From Arcicella aquatica (lineage in GTDB: Bacteria; Bacteroidota; Bacteroidia; Cytophagales; Spirosomataceae): a stretch of DNA of 64,000 nucleotides. This document shows positions 16,619-25,411 of this stretch, one piece after another (positions within the stretch are counted from its first letter, which is position 1; every line of letters begins with the position of its first letter). The position numbers and the translations under genes were made by a program. The notes beneath the pieces are model-generated. The model searched no databases and was not told the DNA's origin. It saw only the letters and a list, made by a program, of their open reading frames with translations. Where the stretch lies: contig NZ_JAYFUL010000031.1 in NCBI RefSeq assembly GCF_034928825.1, forward strand, positions 4,741-68,740. Direction: 5' to 3'.

Positions 16619-18658
16619 CTAATAACTAATTTTAACAAGATATACCCTTGATCCAGACGGGATTTGTGCATGTGGTATTTCAATATCGGCATAGTTATCA
16701 GCTGTAGGTACTTGAGCAACATTATAAATCAAATTGCCATTTACATACACTTTTAAACCAAAATTAGCACCGTATAAGATAAAACGCCATCCTCTGTTTG
16801 TTAGGTAATTGGTGGGTAAATTAAAGCCCCAGTAGCCCTGCGGATAAACATCTGTTTGCCCCACCTGATTCTGTAAAAACCACATATTACCCTTACCTAT
16901 ACCATTACGATCATCCTTTGATACACCGTCGCCACCCACAAAACCCGTTTGCCTAAAATGGGCATAACCTACAGGGGTAGCATAGGTATAGTCATAAGGA
17001 TTGAGCACACAATCGCCAAATAGGTTGGCGTATTCTTGGGTGTTGGTAGTAGTATATTCCAGCTCAGCCAGCTGTTGTGCTTCGCCTGGGCTTTCGCTTC
17101 CGTATTTGCCTGCAGGGATGGTAATCGTGGCATAACCTCCCACTTTACCCATGCTACAATTTAAACGGATAAAAGTGCCTGAGCGGATAATAGCGGTATT
17201 GGGATAAGGCGAACTACCAGGCGTAATATTGGGGTTAATCAAGTAAGGTAAATAATCAGCATCACCTTCAACATTGGGCTTCATTGTCAAAGGTTTAAAA
17301 ATACTTCTATCGTCTTCATACACCTTTCGCAATCGAGCGGGCTTCATTCTGCCAGTACGTTTTCCGAAACCATCCAGAATATGCGAAAAGTCTAAACCTT
17401 CCCAAATCGTAGCACGTGCTTGAGTCGCTCCAGTGCCTGGTGCGTCACTATAATTCTGGATAACTTTATCCAGCATAAACGAAAAGCTTCTGGCTATTAC
17501 ATCCGTATTGTCCTCGGTGTCTATCAATTCGTTGGTATTTCGACGAATAGGTAAATGTCCTTTCTCTGTGATAAAATACATTTCATCGGATAACATCAGC
17601 TCGTCTAAATACCGCAAATACTTTTTAGCATTCCGATCAAACCAACCCGTCGAAATCGTCAATTCACGATGTCCCTCCGTATTAATAGCCACCATTTCCA
17701 GCCAATCAATACTCTTTTGTTGGTTGTCTCTTTGGGCAAATGTCTGGGTAACTTTTAAGGTTTCCGAGCCTTTACCAATCAATCGTAATGTATCAAAACC
17801 TCCCAAAGAATTACTAAACAAAATGTGTCTTTCGTTAGGTCTGAATTGTGGATCTATGATATAAGTTCTTACTTCCGAAAACCGTCTGTTTTGTTCATCC
17901 GATAACCAAACATCATATTTCACCACATCATCGCCAAGCCCTAAAGCTTCAGCTCCCACAGGACAAAGTACAATCATATTCATGGCCACGTTTTCAAGAT
18001 TACCTTTGGTGAAAACCGTGCTGGTTTTATCGGCTTTGTAAGCTTCTATTCTTAAACATACTTTGGAAGGTCTAGGGAAAAAGTTGATTAAAAACGAAAG
18101 GTATTCTTCCTGCGTTTTACCAATTACCTTTTCGTTGGGTTGCCACGTCAAGAATTGGCGTTTCTGAGCCTGATTTACATTCCAGAAGGAATCCTGCCAG
18201 ATAATAAAATCTTCGTCAGAAAGCCCAGCTTTGATACACCATTTAGTCGGTAAAGTAGCATCAAGATTTACCGCTGGCGTACCACCAGTTACAACCTCAC
18301 GAAGTTTAAAGGGTGTTGTTTGGCTAACAACGGTACTCATTTTGTTTTGCTTCCAATAGGGCTTTTGGTAGGTAAGCAAACCGTCTAATTTACCGTTTCT
18401 ACGATTGTACTCAAACAAAGCTCCCGAAAACGAGCTAGTATTCCCTTGGCTCTGTACGGGTGCTTCTTTTCCACGACTTTGGTGTAAAGATTCAAAAGCC
18501 AACGACTGAGGAAAGGTTGGCACTTGAATATCTAAAGAATAAGCTAAACCCACCCTTGAGGTCATCTCAGGATCAGCCGCTTCAATAGTATGTAACAAAC
18601 GGTTTCGACTAAAAACCAAAGGAACAAATGAAATATCGGTAAGTAATTGATCAGGCAT
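16619..18658 (-). CDS. Large phage structural protein with a DUF5977-like segment
   Basis: 679 residues. Residues about 500-550 (TITIPAGKYGSESPGEAQQL followed by EYANLFGDC) resemble the DUF5977 repeat found in Bacteroidota surface and phage proteins. The last 70 residues look like a beta-sandwich. The N-terminal 400 residues match nothing I know. Its place in the tail block suggests a tail tip or fibre component. Confidence 0.55.
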   Translation of the reverse strand: MPDQLLTDISFVPLVFSRNRLLHTIEAADPEMTSRVGLAYSLDIQVPTFPQSLAFESLHQSRGKEAPVQSQGNTSSFSGALFEYNRRNGKLDGLLTYQKPYWKQNKMSTVVSQTTPFKLREVVTGGTPAVNLDATLPTKWCIKAGLSDEDFIIWQDSFWNVNQAQKRQFLTWQPNEKVIGKTQEEYLSFLINFFPRPSKVCLRIEAYKADKTSTVFTKGNLENVAMNMIVLCPVGAEALGLGDDVVKYDVWLSDEQNRRFSEVRTYIIDPQFRPNERHILFSNSLGGFDTLRLIGKGSETLKVTQTFAQRDNQQKSIDWLEMVAINTEGHRELTISTGWFDRNAKKYLRYLDELMLSDEMYFITEKGHLPIRRNTNELIDTEDNTDVIARSFSFMLDKVIQNYSDAPGTGATQARATIWEGLDFSHILDGFGKRTGRMKPARLRKVYEDDRSIFKPLTMKPNVEGDADYLPYLINPNITPGSSPYPNTAIIRSGTFIRLNCSMGKVGGYATITIPAGKYGSESPGEAQQLAELEYTTTNTQEYANLFGDCVLNPYDYTYATPVGYAHFRQTGFVGGDGVSKDDRNGIGKGNMWFLQNQVGQTDVYPQGYWGFNLPTNYLTNRGWRFILYGANFGLKVYVNGNLIYNVAQVPTADNYADIEIPHAQIPSGSRVYLVKISY

Positions 18659-18661
18659 AAA

Positions 18662-18817
18662 ATAAGCTTTAGGCGATACGCTGTAGGCCGTAAGCTTTCT
18701 GCTTTCGGACTTTGGATATCGGCATTAAAAATCTGTGTAAATCAGCGGTATCAAATCAGCGAAAATCAGCGGGTAAAAAAGCTTATAGCCTAAAGTCTAC
18801 CGCCTACAGCAAAAAAA
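18662..18817. repeat. Intergenic degenerate GCTTTAGGC / GCCTAAAGC inverted words
   Basis: The gap contains words such as AAGCTTTAGGCGATA and, at the far end, AAGCTTATAGCCTAAAG plus CTACCGCCTACAGC, which are roughly inverted copies of each other. Between them are AATCAGCG words (three copies, 18748-18770). The same word family fills 23370-23461 and 23759-23880. Confidence 0.6.
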
Positions 18818-19279
18818 CTAATTATAAAATTCATTAGCCGTCAATCCAACCCTAATAGTCAATTCATAACCCCACGCTGAATCCAAGGTTACGTACATCA
18901 CAGGATCTAGCGAAACGTCGTTTAAATCAAACCAACATGCTTTTTCATCCAGATAAAGCCTGTTCAGCTGCTTTACGATTTGGCTGGCTGTTTTCTCGCA
19001 AAACTCAAATGCCTGGTCTTGACTTTCGTAATCGCTCAGATCTCCTTTTTCCAAGATGTACAGCTTTACATCAAAATTGGCAATGGTTAGTCCATTGGTC
19101 GTTTCCCTTACTCGGTAACGGGGTCGCATGACAAAAACACCAGGATAAACATCCGTACTAACACTAGCAGCTGTAAAGCGATCCATCCTGTCACCGTCCG
19201 ACATGGCCACATAAACAATCCCTTCTTGCTCAAGGCAAATAGGTTTGATAAAATCCCAGAAATGTGTGGTGGGTGTCAT
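18818..19279 (-). CDS. Hypothetical phage tail-region protein (153 aa)
   Basis: Starts MTPTTHFWDFIKPICLEQ. Alpha/beta composition; no recognised family. It overlaps the upstream gene by 4 nt (ATGA), so the two are translationally coupled. Size and position would fit a tail-completion or minor tail protein. Confidence 0.5.
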   Translation of the reverse strand: MTPTTHFWDFIKPICLEQEGIVYVAMSDGDRMDRFTAASVSTDVYPGVFVMRPRYRVRETTNGLTIANFDVKLYILEKGDLSDYESQDQAFEFCEKTASQIVKQLNRLYLDEKACWFDLNDVSLDPVMYVTLDSAWGYELTIRVGLTANEFYN

Positions 19280-20139
19280 ATACTATGTTGTTGTTTTTGT
19301 GCTGCTAATTGTTCTTTTAAATCTTTGCGATGTTCCTCCAGAAAAAGAAACACATCGTGGATATTGGCCGAAAGTGTACGGCTCATATCGCCAAAGATTC
19401 CTTTCTCTGCTAAAAGGTGCTGATTTTTGATTAATCCCTGCCCAGGATAATCATCTTCGCCTACGCCATCAATCCCATTATCCATGATTTCGTATTGCTC
19501 GAAAACACTTTTAACCGAGCTCGCAAAATACACCATGATGGCAATCTTTTGAGCCGTATCCAATTGCTCCAGCTCTTTAGCAAAGGCTTTCGACCAATGT
19601 GGATTGTAGGGCGTTCGGTGGTCACCATTCCAGCTTGCTTCCTCCATATAAAAGGCTTCGCTTCGCCTTGGTCGACAAACGGTAGCGATCAGATAATTGA
19701 GCCTTTCGTCGCCAACTACTAACTGTTTTACAAAAGCCTGAAGATGGATATAGCCATCCGACAGCTCCCCAAAACTCATATTGACAAAGCCTTCATCAAA
19801 CAAAAGCAGCTCAATACCTTTTACCGTTACCGATTCAAAAGGCTTGGTGGTCATGTCGTCAGTCCACATCCAGCTCACCAATGTTAGCACTTGGTGCAAG
19901 GCCTCAGCATTTTGATTTTTCACTTCATCACTCAGTGTTTTACCAAAATAATGATAACAGAATTTACCCCAAGTAGTCTCGCTAATACCCAGCACCAACC
20001 GCAGCACCTCATGGTAGGTTTCGGGCGATTCTGGTTTGACAAAAATTGCCTCTAACAGTTTGGGAAGCTTTTTGATGGGTACTTCTTCCCAGCTTGCTGG
20101 AATCTGAAATTTTTCTCCAGCCAATATTATTTCTGTCAT
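19276..20139 (-). CDS. Hypothetical phage protein (287 aa)
   Basis: Starts MTEIILAGEKFQIPASWEEV. Mainly helical; the middle (GDHRTPYNPHWSKAFAKE) and C-terminus are charged. Family not recognised. The opening strand-and-helix pattern with a tail-gene neighbourhood is reminiscent of tail assembly chaperones, but this is weak. Overlaps both neighbours by 4 nt. Confidence 0.5.
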   Translation of the reverse strand: MTEIILAGEKFQIPASWEEVPIKKLPKLLEAIFVKPESPETYHEVLRLVLGISETTWGKFCYHYFGKTLSDEVKNQNAEALHQVLTLVSWMWTDDMTTKPFESVTVKGIELLLFDEGFVNMSFGELSDGYIHLQAFVKQLVVGDERLNYLIATVCRPRRSEAFYMEEASWNGDHRTPYNPHWSKAFAKELEQLDTAQKIAIMVYFASSVKSVFEQYEIMDNGIDGVGEDDYPGQGLIKNQHLLAEKGIFGDMSRTLSANIHDVFLFLEEHRKDLKEQLAAQKQQHSI

Positions 20140-20462
20140 AGCTCGTTCTTGGTGATATCGCCTTTTAATAGGCTATCATTTTTTTGAATAAGCTTTTGCA
20201 TCTCAAAATTTTGCTCTGAAATTCTTCTGGCTAAAATTCTATTTTCGACAATTGCTCCACGGAAAGCAGCTACGCAAGTATCACAAAGTCCCTCGGAGTA
20301 TTTTTCTATACTATCCAGCTTGACCCTCATGGTTGAGATTTGCTGAACTTTGTAAAAGGTAGTATCTTTTTTAGGTTTTGCCTGATTGTGGGCTGGACTG
20401 ATTGACCCTAAAAATGAAAATGATAGGGCTGTAATACAACTAAAGATTAATATAGTTTTCAT
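20136..20462 (-). CDS. Exported coiled-coil protein, candidate spanin-type lysis accessory
   Basis: 108 residues: a hydrophobic signal-like segment (residues 2-20), then a soluble helical part (about 45-105) with two cysteines (LCDTC). It overlaps the endolysin gene by 23 nt in a different frame. Small exported coiled-coil proteins next to endolysins are often spanin components that disrupt the outer membrane. Inference from position only. Confidence 0.4.
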   Translation of the reverse strand: MKTILIFSCITALSFSFLGSISPAHNQAKPKKDTTFYKVQQISTMRVKLDSIEKYSEGLCDTCVAAFRGAIVENRILARRISEQNFEMQKLIQKNDSLLKGDITKNEL

Positions 20463-21084
20463 GTTTGTGTATTTGTTTTAAAGTAGAAATCCTGTTGAGC
20501 CATCCTTTTAAAAACTTCTTTTGCTTGCCAACGCCAATTTTTAAATAATGCTTTTCTCGGTATTGATAAATAAAATGATAGAGGCGATTGGCATTCGTTT
20601 TATTGATTTTCTCAATCGTTTTTGTCCCCATCACCCCATCGGGTTTTAACTTCAAATAGGTTTGAATCGCTTTGATATGTTTGTTTTTAACACCTGGTCC
20701 ACAATTGACAATCAGATCACTGGTAATTTCAGCAATGGCTTGATTATCTACCTCGGATAAATGATAGGTATCCCAGTACTGTTTTTGATAAATTGGCCGA
20801 ACGTCGTTAAGGGTGGTTACTCGTAAATCATTAGCGTTCAGGACTCCGTTTTTATCTTTGTCGCAGCCAATCCAAACGACTTTGGTTTGGTTACACCACA
20901 TCAAATAGGTATAAAGCGTAATGCCAAACTTGGTGGCTCCGCCTTTATCATACTGGATGATTACAAAATATAATCCTTCAGCTTTCATCAAATGAGGGAA
21001 AAACAAGTCAAACCTTGCTGCCCAAATAGTAGTATTCATCATGACCAATAGGCCACAGAGTGTAAAAGTCTTTTTAAAATTCAT
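20440..21084 (-). CDS. Endolysin, glycoside hydrolase family 108-like, with peptidoglycan-binding C-terminus
   Basis: 214 residues. The N-terminal hydrophobic segment (about 6-22) looks like a signal sequence or SAR anchor. The GH108 signature follows: KAEGLYFVIIQYDKGGATKF then GIT (about 34-55), with Glu36 as the expected catalytic residue. The segment KPDGVMGTKTIEKIN (about 152-166) is a typical peptidoglycan-binding repeat. It would cleave murein at lysis. The second half of the usual EGGYxxxPxDxGG motif is altered, but the core GGATKFGIT is intact. Confidence 0.8.
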   Translation of the reverse strand: MNFKKTFTLCGLLVMMNTTIWAARFDLFFPHLMKAEGLYFVIIQYDKGGATKFGITLYTYLMWCNQTKVVWIGCDKDKNGVLNANDLRVTTLNDVRPIYQKQYWDTYHLSEVDNQAIAEITSDLIVNCGPGVKNKHIKAIQTYLKLKPDGVMGTKTIEKINKTNANRLYHFIYQYREKHYLKIGVGKQKKFLKGWLNRISTLKQIHKHENYINL

Positions 21085-21105
21085 GGTGTAGCAATCTATT
21101 TAAAC

Positions 21106-22062
21106 TTATAAAATCACATGGGGCTTGTCCGTAAAATCATCCGCTTCAAAATCATTATTAAGCAAATTCTTTTGATAATAAGCCGCCCATTGTGTCGCTG
21201 TGGCGTTATCGTTCATAAAGGTTTCAATGTTCTTTAAGAACTTAGTGCCGTCGTTCCAAAGTGCCTGTTTTTGGCTATTCTTTAGTTTGTCAGAGGCCGT
21301 TTCTTCTTCTCGTGTGCCATCTTTAAACCTTGCCTCCCTGATTCCGTTCATATCCACTACTAATGGCAAATATGGGTAGGCTTCGTATAAACTTAGGTAC
21401 GCCAAAGCCCATTGAATATGGTTGATAAGCTGTTTTTCAAGACTTGAAAGCTCTGTGCCGTTTTGCCATTTTTCCTTCAAGACATCAAAAACAGCATTGG
21501 TTAAAAGCGGCCTGATATAACTATTTTCAGCTCGTTCTATGTAAGTAGTCAGCACATCAAAAAATCTTGAATTTCGGCCGACTAACGTTATTTTTCTACC
21601 GAGCTCACTGGCTGAGCGAATAAAGAGCCTTCTGCGGATTTTATAGGCTTCAGTACCTTTCCAACTTTCTGGCTCTACTTCCTCCAGCAATTGATAGAAA
21701 TCTTCCTGAAGCTTATCAACCATGGTCATGTTTGCCTCTCGGCTATCGACATATTCCCATTTGGTAATGGCGACGGAATTGGCTGGTGAGCTTTTCATCA
21801 AGCCTAAATCCCCAACTTTTAGTTTTAAATGTGGGAAGGCTAAATCATACCCTTGCCAAGCTTCTATTCCTTTGGCTAAATCTGCGAGCTCGGCCATGTC
21901 TTCGTCGCTTTGATTATTGGCCAATTCAGTATAAAACTCTCTACCAATTTGTTTTCGGAATGTTCGGGCAGCCATTTTTACAAAAGGCTCAACAGTTTTC
22001 CAATTGATTGATGATTGAATACCGCCCAGCTGTGCTTTGAATATGGTTTCGTTTACTAACAT
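21106..22062 (-). CDS. DUF6712-like phage protein
   Basis: 318 residues, largely helical. It resembles a DUF6712-type protein seen next to portal genes in Bacteroidota phages; I make that match from memory of pattern and context, with moderate certainty. The start codon overlaps the portal stop (TAATG), so the two are coupled. A head-neck role is plausible. Confidence 0.5.
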   Translation of the reverse strand: MLVNETIFKAQLGGIQSSINWKTVEPFVKMAARTFRKQIGREFYTELANNQSDEDMAELADLAKGIEAWQGYDLAFPHLKLKVGDLGLMKSSPANSVAITKWEYVDSREANMTMVDKLQEDFYQLLEEVEPESWKGTEAYKIRRRLFIRSASELGRKITLVGRNSRFFDVLTTYIERAENSYIRPLLTNAVFDVLKEKWQNGTELSSLEKQLINHIQWALAYLSLYEAYPYLPLVVDMNGIREARFKDGTREEETASDKLKNSQKQALWNDGTKFLKNIETFMNDNATATQWAAYYQKNLLNNDFEADDFTDKPHVIL

Positions 22063-23345
22063 TATGCTGCTTGGTTTACAACTGCCTGAGCACCCGTTGG
22101 ATTGGTATCAAGCGTGGTGATTTGAACTTCTTTAAATGCTGGAAAAACATCTTTATAACCCATGGCTCGAATGGCGTATTGAATATCCTGCAGGATAATC
22201 ATCCGTGGCACTGGGGTTCTAAAATGTTGTTGATAATCGGCCATGACCCTAATCTGTGATCCTGAGTCATTTCCCTTACCAGGATTAACCCCTGCTAACG
22301 TTGGTAAAATACCCATGGCGTTGGCGATTGAAATACTGGCCATTTCCCAAACCCGAGCGTAGGCATCGTCAGACATTTCATTTTTTAGTGGCTGCACATC
22401 TACGTTATCCATCATTTTACCGTCCGCTCCACGGAGGTACTTGATAAACATGGCCTTGTTTACGTTTTTCTGGCCAGACATCCATTTGGATAGATTATCC
22501 GAAAAGTCAGACCATTTTCTGGATCTTTCTTTTTCGTCCAAGGCTTTACCGCTTTGGGCATCAAAATAATCGTTTGGCATCCTGATTAAGTATTTGATAT
22601 TATAGCCATTTTGGATACCTGATTTATGAAAAACGGGAATCAGGTTCGCCAGCTCAATCCATTCTTTGGCACACCACCACGTCGGATAGGCATAAAAAGG
22701 ATTACCAGGGATACGCTCTTTGGAGTGGAGCATTGAGGTAACCTGCTTACGGCTAACATCAGGATTCCTAAAATCAAAAGCTTTGATAATATCACTATCG
22801 CTGGCACTGGCAAAGCGGCCAGCTCCAAAGTTTTCGTTTACATGATAATCAATGATTTTTCCGTTAGTGGGGTTGCCAATTCTGGTATAAAACGAATCGC
22901 TCAGCTCGGGACGAAACCATTTGTTAGCAACATCCCACACCATTTTGCTAAACTTGTTGCCCGTTTCTACATACTGATTGATGCCAGCGGCCACATGGTT
23001 TTGCAGATCCACGTCCCAGCTCCAGTCTTCCAGCTTGCTATCGGTATATGATACCAGCGATTGCTTTTTGGTTTTTTCGTCAATCTCTTTTTTGAAGAAA
23101 CCAACACCACTGGCATAAATCATATCCCTGATACTGACTAGCTGGGCAGGCACTTGGTTATTGCCTACAATCATGGCTTTCATCATGTTAGGCATATTGT
23201 CCTGAAGTCCCCATTTGATGTGATCAGTAGAAGCTCCGCCACTCAAAAGACCGTCCCGATATCCAAAGGCAGCATCTCGTGAGGTCAGCTGTAGCACAGC
23301 AGAATCTAACACAAACAGCGATTCTGAAATTTTTTGTACTTTCAT
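22062..23345 (-). CDS. Putative phage portal protein
   Basis: 427 residues. The segment WGLQDNMPNMMKAMIVGNNQ at about 46-65 is followed by RDMIYASGVGFF, matching the early strand-helix region of portal proteins where a FGxDNxLP-like motif precedes the first crown helix. The C-terminal segment MGILPTLAGVNPGKGNDSGS is like the usual portal end region. Portals form the ring for DNA entry and exit. It lies far from the capsid gene (about 20 kb), which is unusual. Confidence 0.55.
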   Translation of the reverse strand: MKVQKISESLFVLDSAVLQLTSRDAAFGYRDGLLSGGASTDHIKWGLQDNMPNMMKAMIVGNNQVPAQLVSIRDMIYASGVGFFKKEIDEKTKKQSLVSYTDSKLEDWSWDVDLQNHVAAGINQYVETGNKFSKMVWDVANKWFRPELSDSFYTRIGNPTNGKIIDYHVNENFGAGRFASASDSDIIKAFDFRNPDVSRKQVTSMLHSKERIPGNPFYAYPTWWCAKEWIELANLIPVFHKSGIQNGYNIKYLIRMPNDYFDAQSGKALDEKERSRKWSDFSDNLSKWMSGQKNVNKAMFIKYLRGADGKMMDNVDVQPLKNEMSDDAYARVWEMASISIANAMGILPTLAGVNPGKGNDSGSQIRVMADYQQHFRTPVPRMIILQDIQYAIRAMGYKDVFPAFKEVQITTLDTNPTGAQAVVNQAA

Positions 23346-23369
23346 ATTTTAGCTTAATTGTAGAACTTA

Positions 23370-23461
23370 ATTATTTGCTTTAGGCTATAGGCAGTAAGCT
23401 TTAGGCTTTCAGTCGAAATCCGAAGTCCGAAAGCTTATGGCTTATAGCTTACAGCTTAAAG
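23370..23461. repeat. Intergenic degenerate GCTTTAGGCTATAGGC words
   Basis: Imperfect tandem and inverted words (GCTTTAGGCTATAGGC, AAGCTTTAGGCTTTCAG, AAAGCTTATGGCTTATAGC) fill the gap upstream of the portal gene. Same family as 18662-18817 and 23759-23880. Confidence 0.6.
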
Positions 23462-23758
23462 CTACACAGAGTGATCAATCAACAATCCATTATACTCCAC
23501 CATCAAATCAATCAAGATTTCAAAGGTTCGGTTGGTCTCATGATCCACCAGTAATAGTACATGGTTTGTATTGACGCTACCACGGTATTTACCTTTACTA
23601 GCTACGTTTCTGAAATTCTTCGACACACTGGCTTTGAAACCTATTGAGCCGTCGGTTTTACGATACTTTACTGAAAACTGGTGAACTTCGTCGCCACGAG
23701 TATCTTGGTGTATTTCGGCAAAAACAGCCCTGCGTTTTATTACTCTTTTAATGCTCAT
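23462..23758 (-). CDS. Hypothetical basic phage protein (98 aa)
   Basis: Start taken at the ATG at 23758 (MSIKRVIKRRAVFAEIHQD); an earlier ATG lies in repeat sequence. Basic, beta-rich; no family recognised. It is flanked on both sides by the same family of degenerate repeats, so this single gene looks like an insert between repeat blocks. Confidence 0.5.
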   Translation of the reverse strand: MSIKRVIKRRAVFAEIHQDTRGDEVHQFSVKYRKTDGSIGFKASVSKNFRNVASKGKYRGSVNTNHVLLLVDHETNRTFEILIDLMVEYNGLLIDHSV

Positions 23759-23880
23759 GTTTTTTTGCTTTAGGCAGTATCCGATAGGCTGTAAGCTTTC
23801 AGTCATCGGATGTACGATTTATGTTGCCATTTTTAAAAAAGCTTATAGCCTAAAGCCTACCGCTTACAGCCTTAGAACAA
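23759..23880. repeat. Intergenic degenerate repeat with inverted halves
   Basis: GCTTTAGGCAGTATCCGATA and GGCTGTAAGCTTTCAG on one side, then AAGCTTATAGCCTAAAGCC and TACCGCTTACAGCC on the other: two word sets in roughly inverse orientation around a 50-bp centre. Non-coding. Confidence 0.6.
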
Positions 23881-23912
23881 AGATTATACACGCAAGACAT
23901 TTCCGACAGGAC

Positions 23913-24314
23913 TTATTTTAATTGATTTTTTACCAGCAGGGCTGTTCCAACTAATGCACCGATACGCCAAGCCCAATTCTCGAGTTTGCTTTTAGTAAGC
24001 TTTGTATCGATGAGCGTTAATTCCTGTTTTAAGTTGTTTTGGCTTTGGATATAGTTCAGCTGATCAACCAAACAGTTTTGGGCTTGCGCATTTAGTCTAG
24101 TGTAATTGTTTTTCCAATGAAGTAGCTCAAGGTTCAACGCTTTGTTTTTGTCTTTGACAAAACTAAATCTAGTCAGGCTATCCAAAATGGCTGGAGCATT
24201 GTTGAACAATGTTTTAATTACCAGAGTGCTGTCGGAGCTGGAGGTAATTGTTGATTGCCCGAGCAGCTTCGAGCTTAGACAAACGAGCGTTAGCCCTAAG
24301 AGAATCGCTTTCAT
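23913..24314 (-). CDS. Exported coiled-coil protein with C-terminal hydrophobic segment, candidate outer spanin-like partner
   Basis: 133 residues: a signal peptide ending LLGQ (residue 20), a helical/coiled-coil middle (about 55-110), and a hydrophobic C-terminal helix (about 113-126). It starts inside the preceding gene and overlaps it by 101 nt out of frame, the Rz/Rz1 type of arrangement. No clear lipobox was found, so a lipoprotein spanin is not supported. Inference. Confidence 0.45.
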   Translation of the reverse strand: MKAILLGLTLVCLSSKLLGQSTITSSSDSTLVIKTLFNNAPAILDSLTRFSFVKDKNKALNLELLHWKNNYTRLNAQAQNCLVDQLNYIQSQNNLKQELTLIDTKLTKSKLENWAWRIGALVGTALLVKNQLK

Positions 24315-24585
24315 GTTGAGTATGGATTACGTTACTCAATGAATCAATAATCGTTTGTTGGGAGTTGAGTATTTCTTGAAACCGTAGTGAATCAAGTGTT
24401 CTTTGTGTAGTAGTGGCCAACGAAAACAGCTCTTTGTTCTCTTTTTGCTCGATGCCAAAAGGCTTTAGAATAGCCCAAACCAACACCGATACAATAATCG
24501 ACACCAGTACTTCCTGCAGAATCATTTTGTAATTAATAGCAAAGCCACTGCCAATAAAACCCCAAACTAATTTTAACCAATTCAT
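24214..24585 (-). CDS. Inner-membrane coiled-coil protein, candidate inner spanin-like
   Basis: 123 residues from the ATG at 24585 (MNWLKLVWGFIGSGF). The upstream ATG at 24636 is inside the terminator U-run and is rejected. One strong transmembrane helix (about 25-43), then a periplasmic-type coiled coil with SLRFQEIL and SLRANARL heptads. Overlaps 23913-24314 by 101 nt. The two genes together look like an i-spanin/o-spanin pair placed away from the endolysin. Confidence 0.45.
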   Translation of the reverse strand: MNWLKLVWGFIGSGFAINYKMILQEVLVSIIVSVLVWAILKPFGIEQKENKELFSLATTTQRTLDSLRFQEILNSQQTIIDSLSNVIHTQHESDSLRANARLSKLEAARAINNYLQLRQHSGN

Positions 24586-24632
24586 TGCTTTTTTTGATTC
24601 AAATTTGGGGAGAAGTTGGGATGTGAGGAAGG

Positions 24633-24665
24633 ACAAAAAAAAACCAGCCTTGTTGGGGCTGGTTT
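24633..24665 (-). terminator. Rho-independent terminator
   Basis: Stem AAACCAGCC (24641-24649) with GGCTGGTTT (24657-24665), 7-nt loop. On the minus strand it is followed by a run of eight U. It ends the transcript of the 24674-24919 gene and its upstream neighbours. Confidence 0.8.
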
Positions 24666-24673
24666 GGAAGTAT

Positions 24674-24919
24674 CTAATTTAAAATCATCCTATCTCCAAG
24701 AATAAAAAGCTCTGTATTATTAGAAGGAAAATATTTATCACCTTCTTTCCAATCAATAACTTCGATACAAACTACCAATTGAGGATAACCATCAAGAAGC
24801 TTCCAACCACAATAAGTAAATAACCAATCAGCTACTTTTAAATCTTTAGCAAATCCATCATTTTTATACCATTTAGGGAAGCCCCCTTCTGTAGCCGTTA
24901 TTATGGCAGTTTTCATCAT
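24674..24919 (-). CDS. Hypothetical protein (81 aa)
   Basis: Starts MMKTAIITATEGGFPKW. Aromatic-rich, mixed alpha/beta. No family recognised. AT-rich like its neighbours. It sits directly before a terminator as the last gene of the cargo block 24.6-29.6 kb. Confidence 0.45.
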   Translation of the reverse strand: MMKTAIITATEGGFPKWYKNDGFAKDLKVADWLFTYCGWKLLDGYPQLVVCIEVIDWKEGDKYFPSNNTELFILGDRMILN

Positions 24920-24980
24920 AGTTTTTTAAAAACTAAGATAGAAAAGTTTAAAGAATATTCAAACTTTTTTAAAGAATCAA

Positions 24981-25313
24981 CTACGTTAAATCTACTACAT
25001 TAGCAGAAGGTGCGTCTCTCTTAACTAAAGTGATAGCATGCTCTCTATTATAAGAGGTTGTATATCCTTCACTACTTCTAGCAATAATCTCATTGTTATT
25101 AGCCTTCATATTAAATCTATAATTTGAAGGGTTATCAACTCTGATATAGGTAGAATCGTAAGGAGCATTAGCTTTCACTGAAGCAACACCATTTACACAA
25201 CCTTGCTTTGTAGCATAAGCTTCACTAGAGAGAATTTGTTCTCCATTGCTAGCCATGAATCTAAAATAGTAATAATTATTTACTGAACTTCTGAAAATCT
25301 GAAATTTTGACAT
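24981..25313 (-). CDS. DUF1508 (YegP-like) family protein
   Basis: 110 residues built of two copies of the YegP repeat: FQIFRSSVNNYYYFRFMASN with GEQILSSEAYATKQG, and YRFNMKANNNEIIARSSEGY. Each copy is about 50 residues, so it is the usual tandem form. Small stress-associated proteins of unknown mechanism, often found in mobile regions. Confidence 0.85.
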   Translation of the reverse strand: MSKFQIFRSSVNNYYYFRFMASNGEQILSSEAYATKQGCVNGVASVKANAPYDSTYIRVDNPSNYRFNMKANNNEIIARSSEGYTTSYNREHAITLVKRDAPSANVVDLT

Positions 25314-25411
25314 TTGTAAACTGGGTTAGTTTTGAGAATTGGAATAGTAACTCCAAATAAATCCCAAAAAGATGAAACAATTAAATTGAAAATGTAAAGC
25401 CTTACAAAAAA

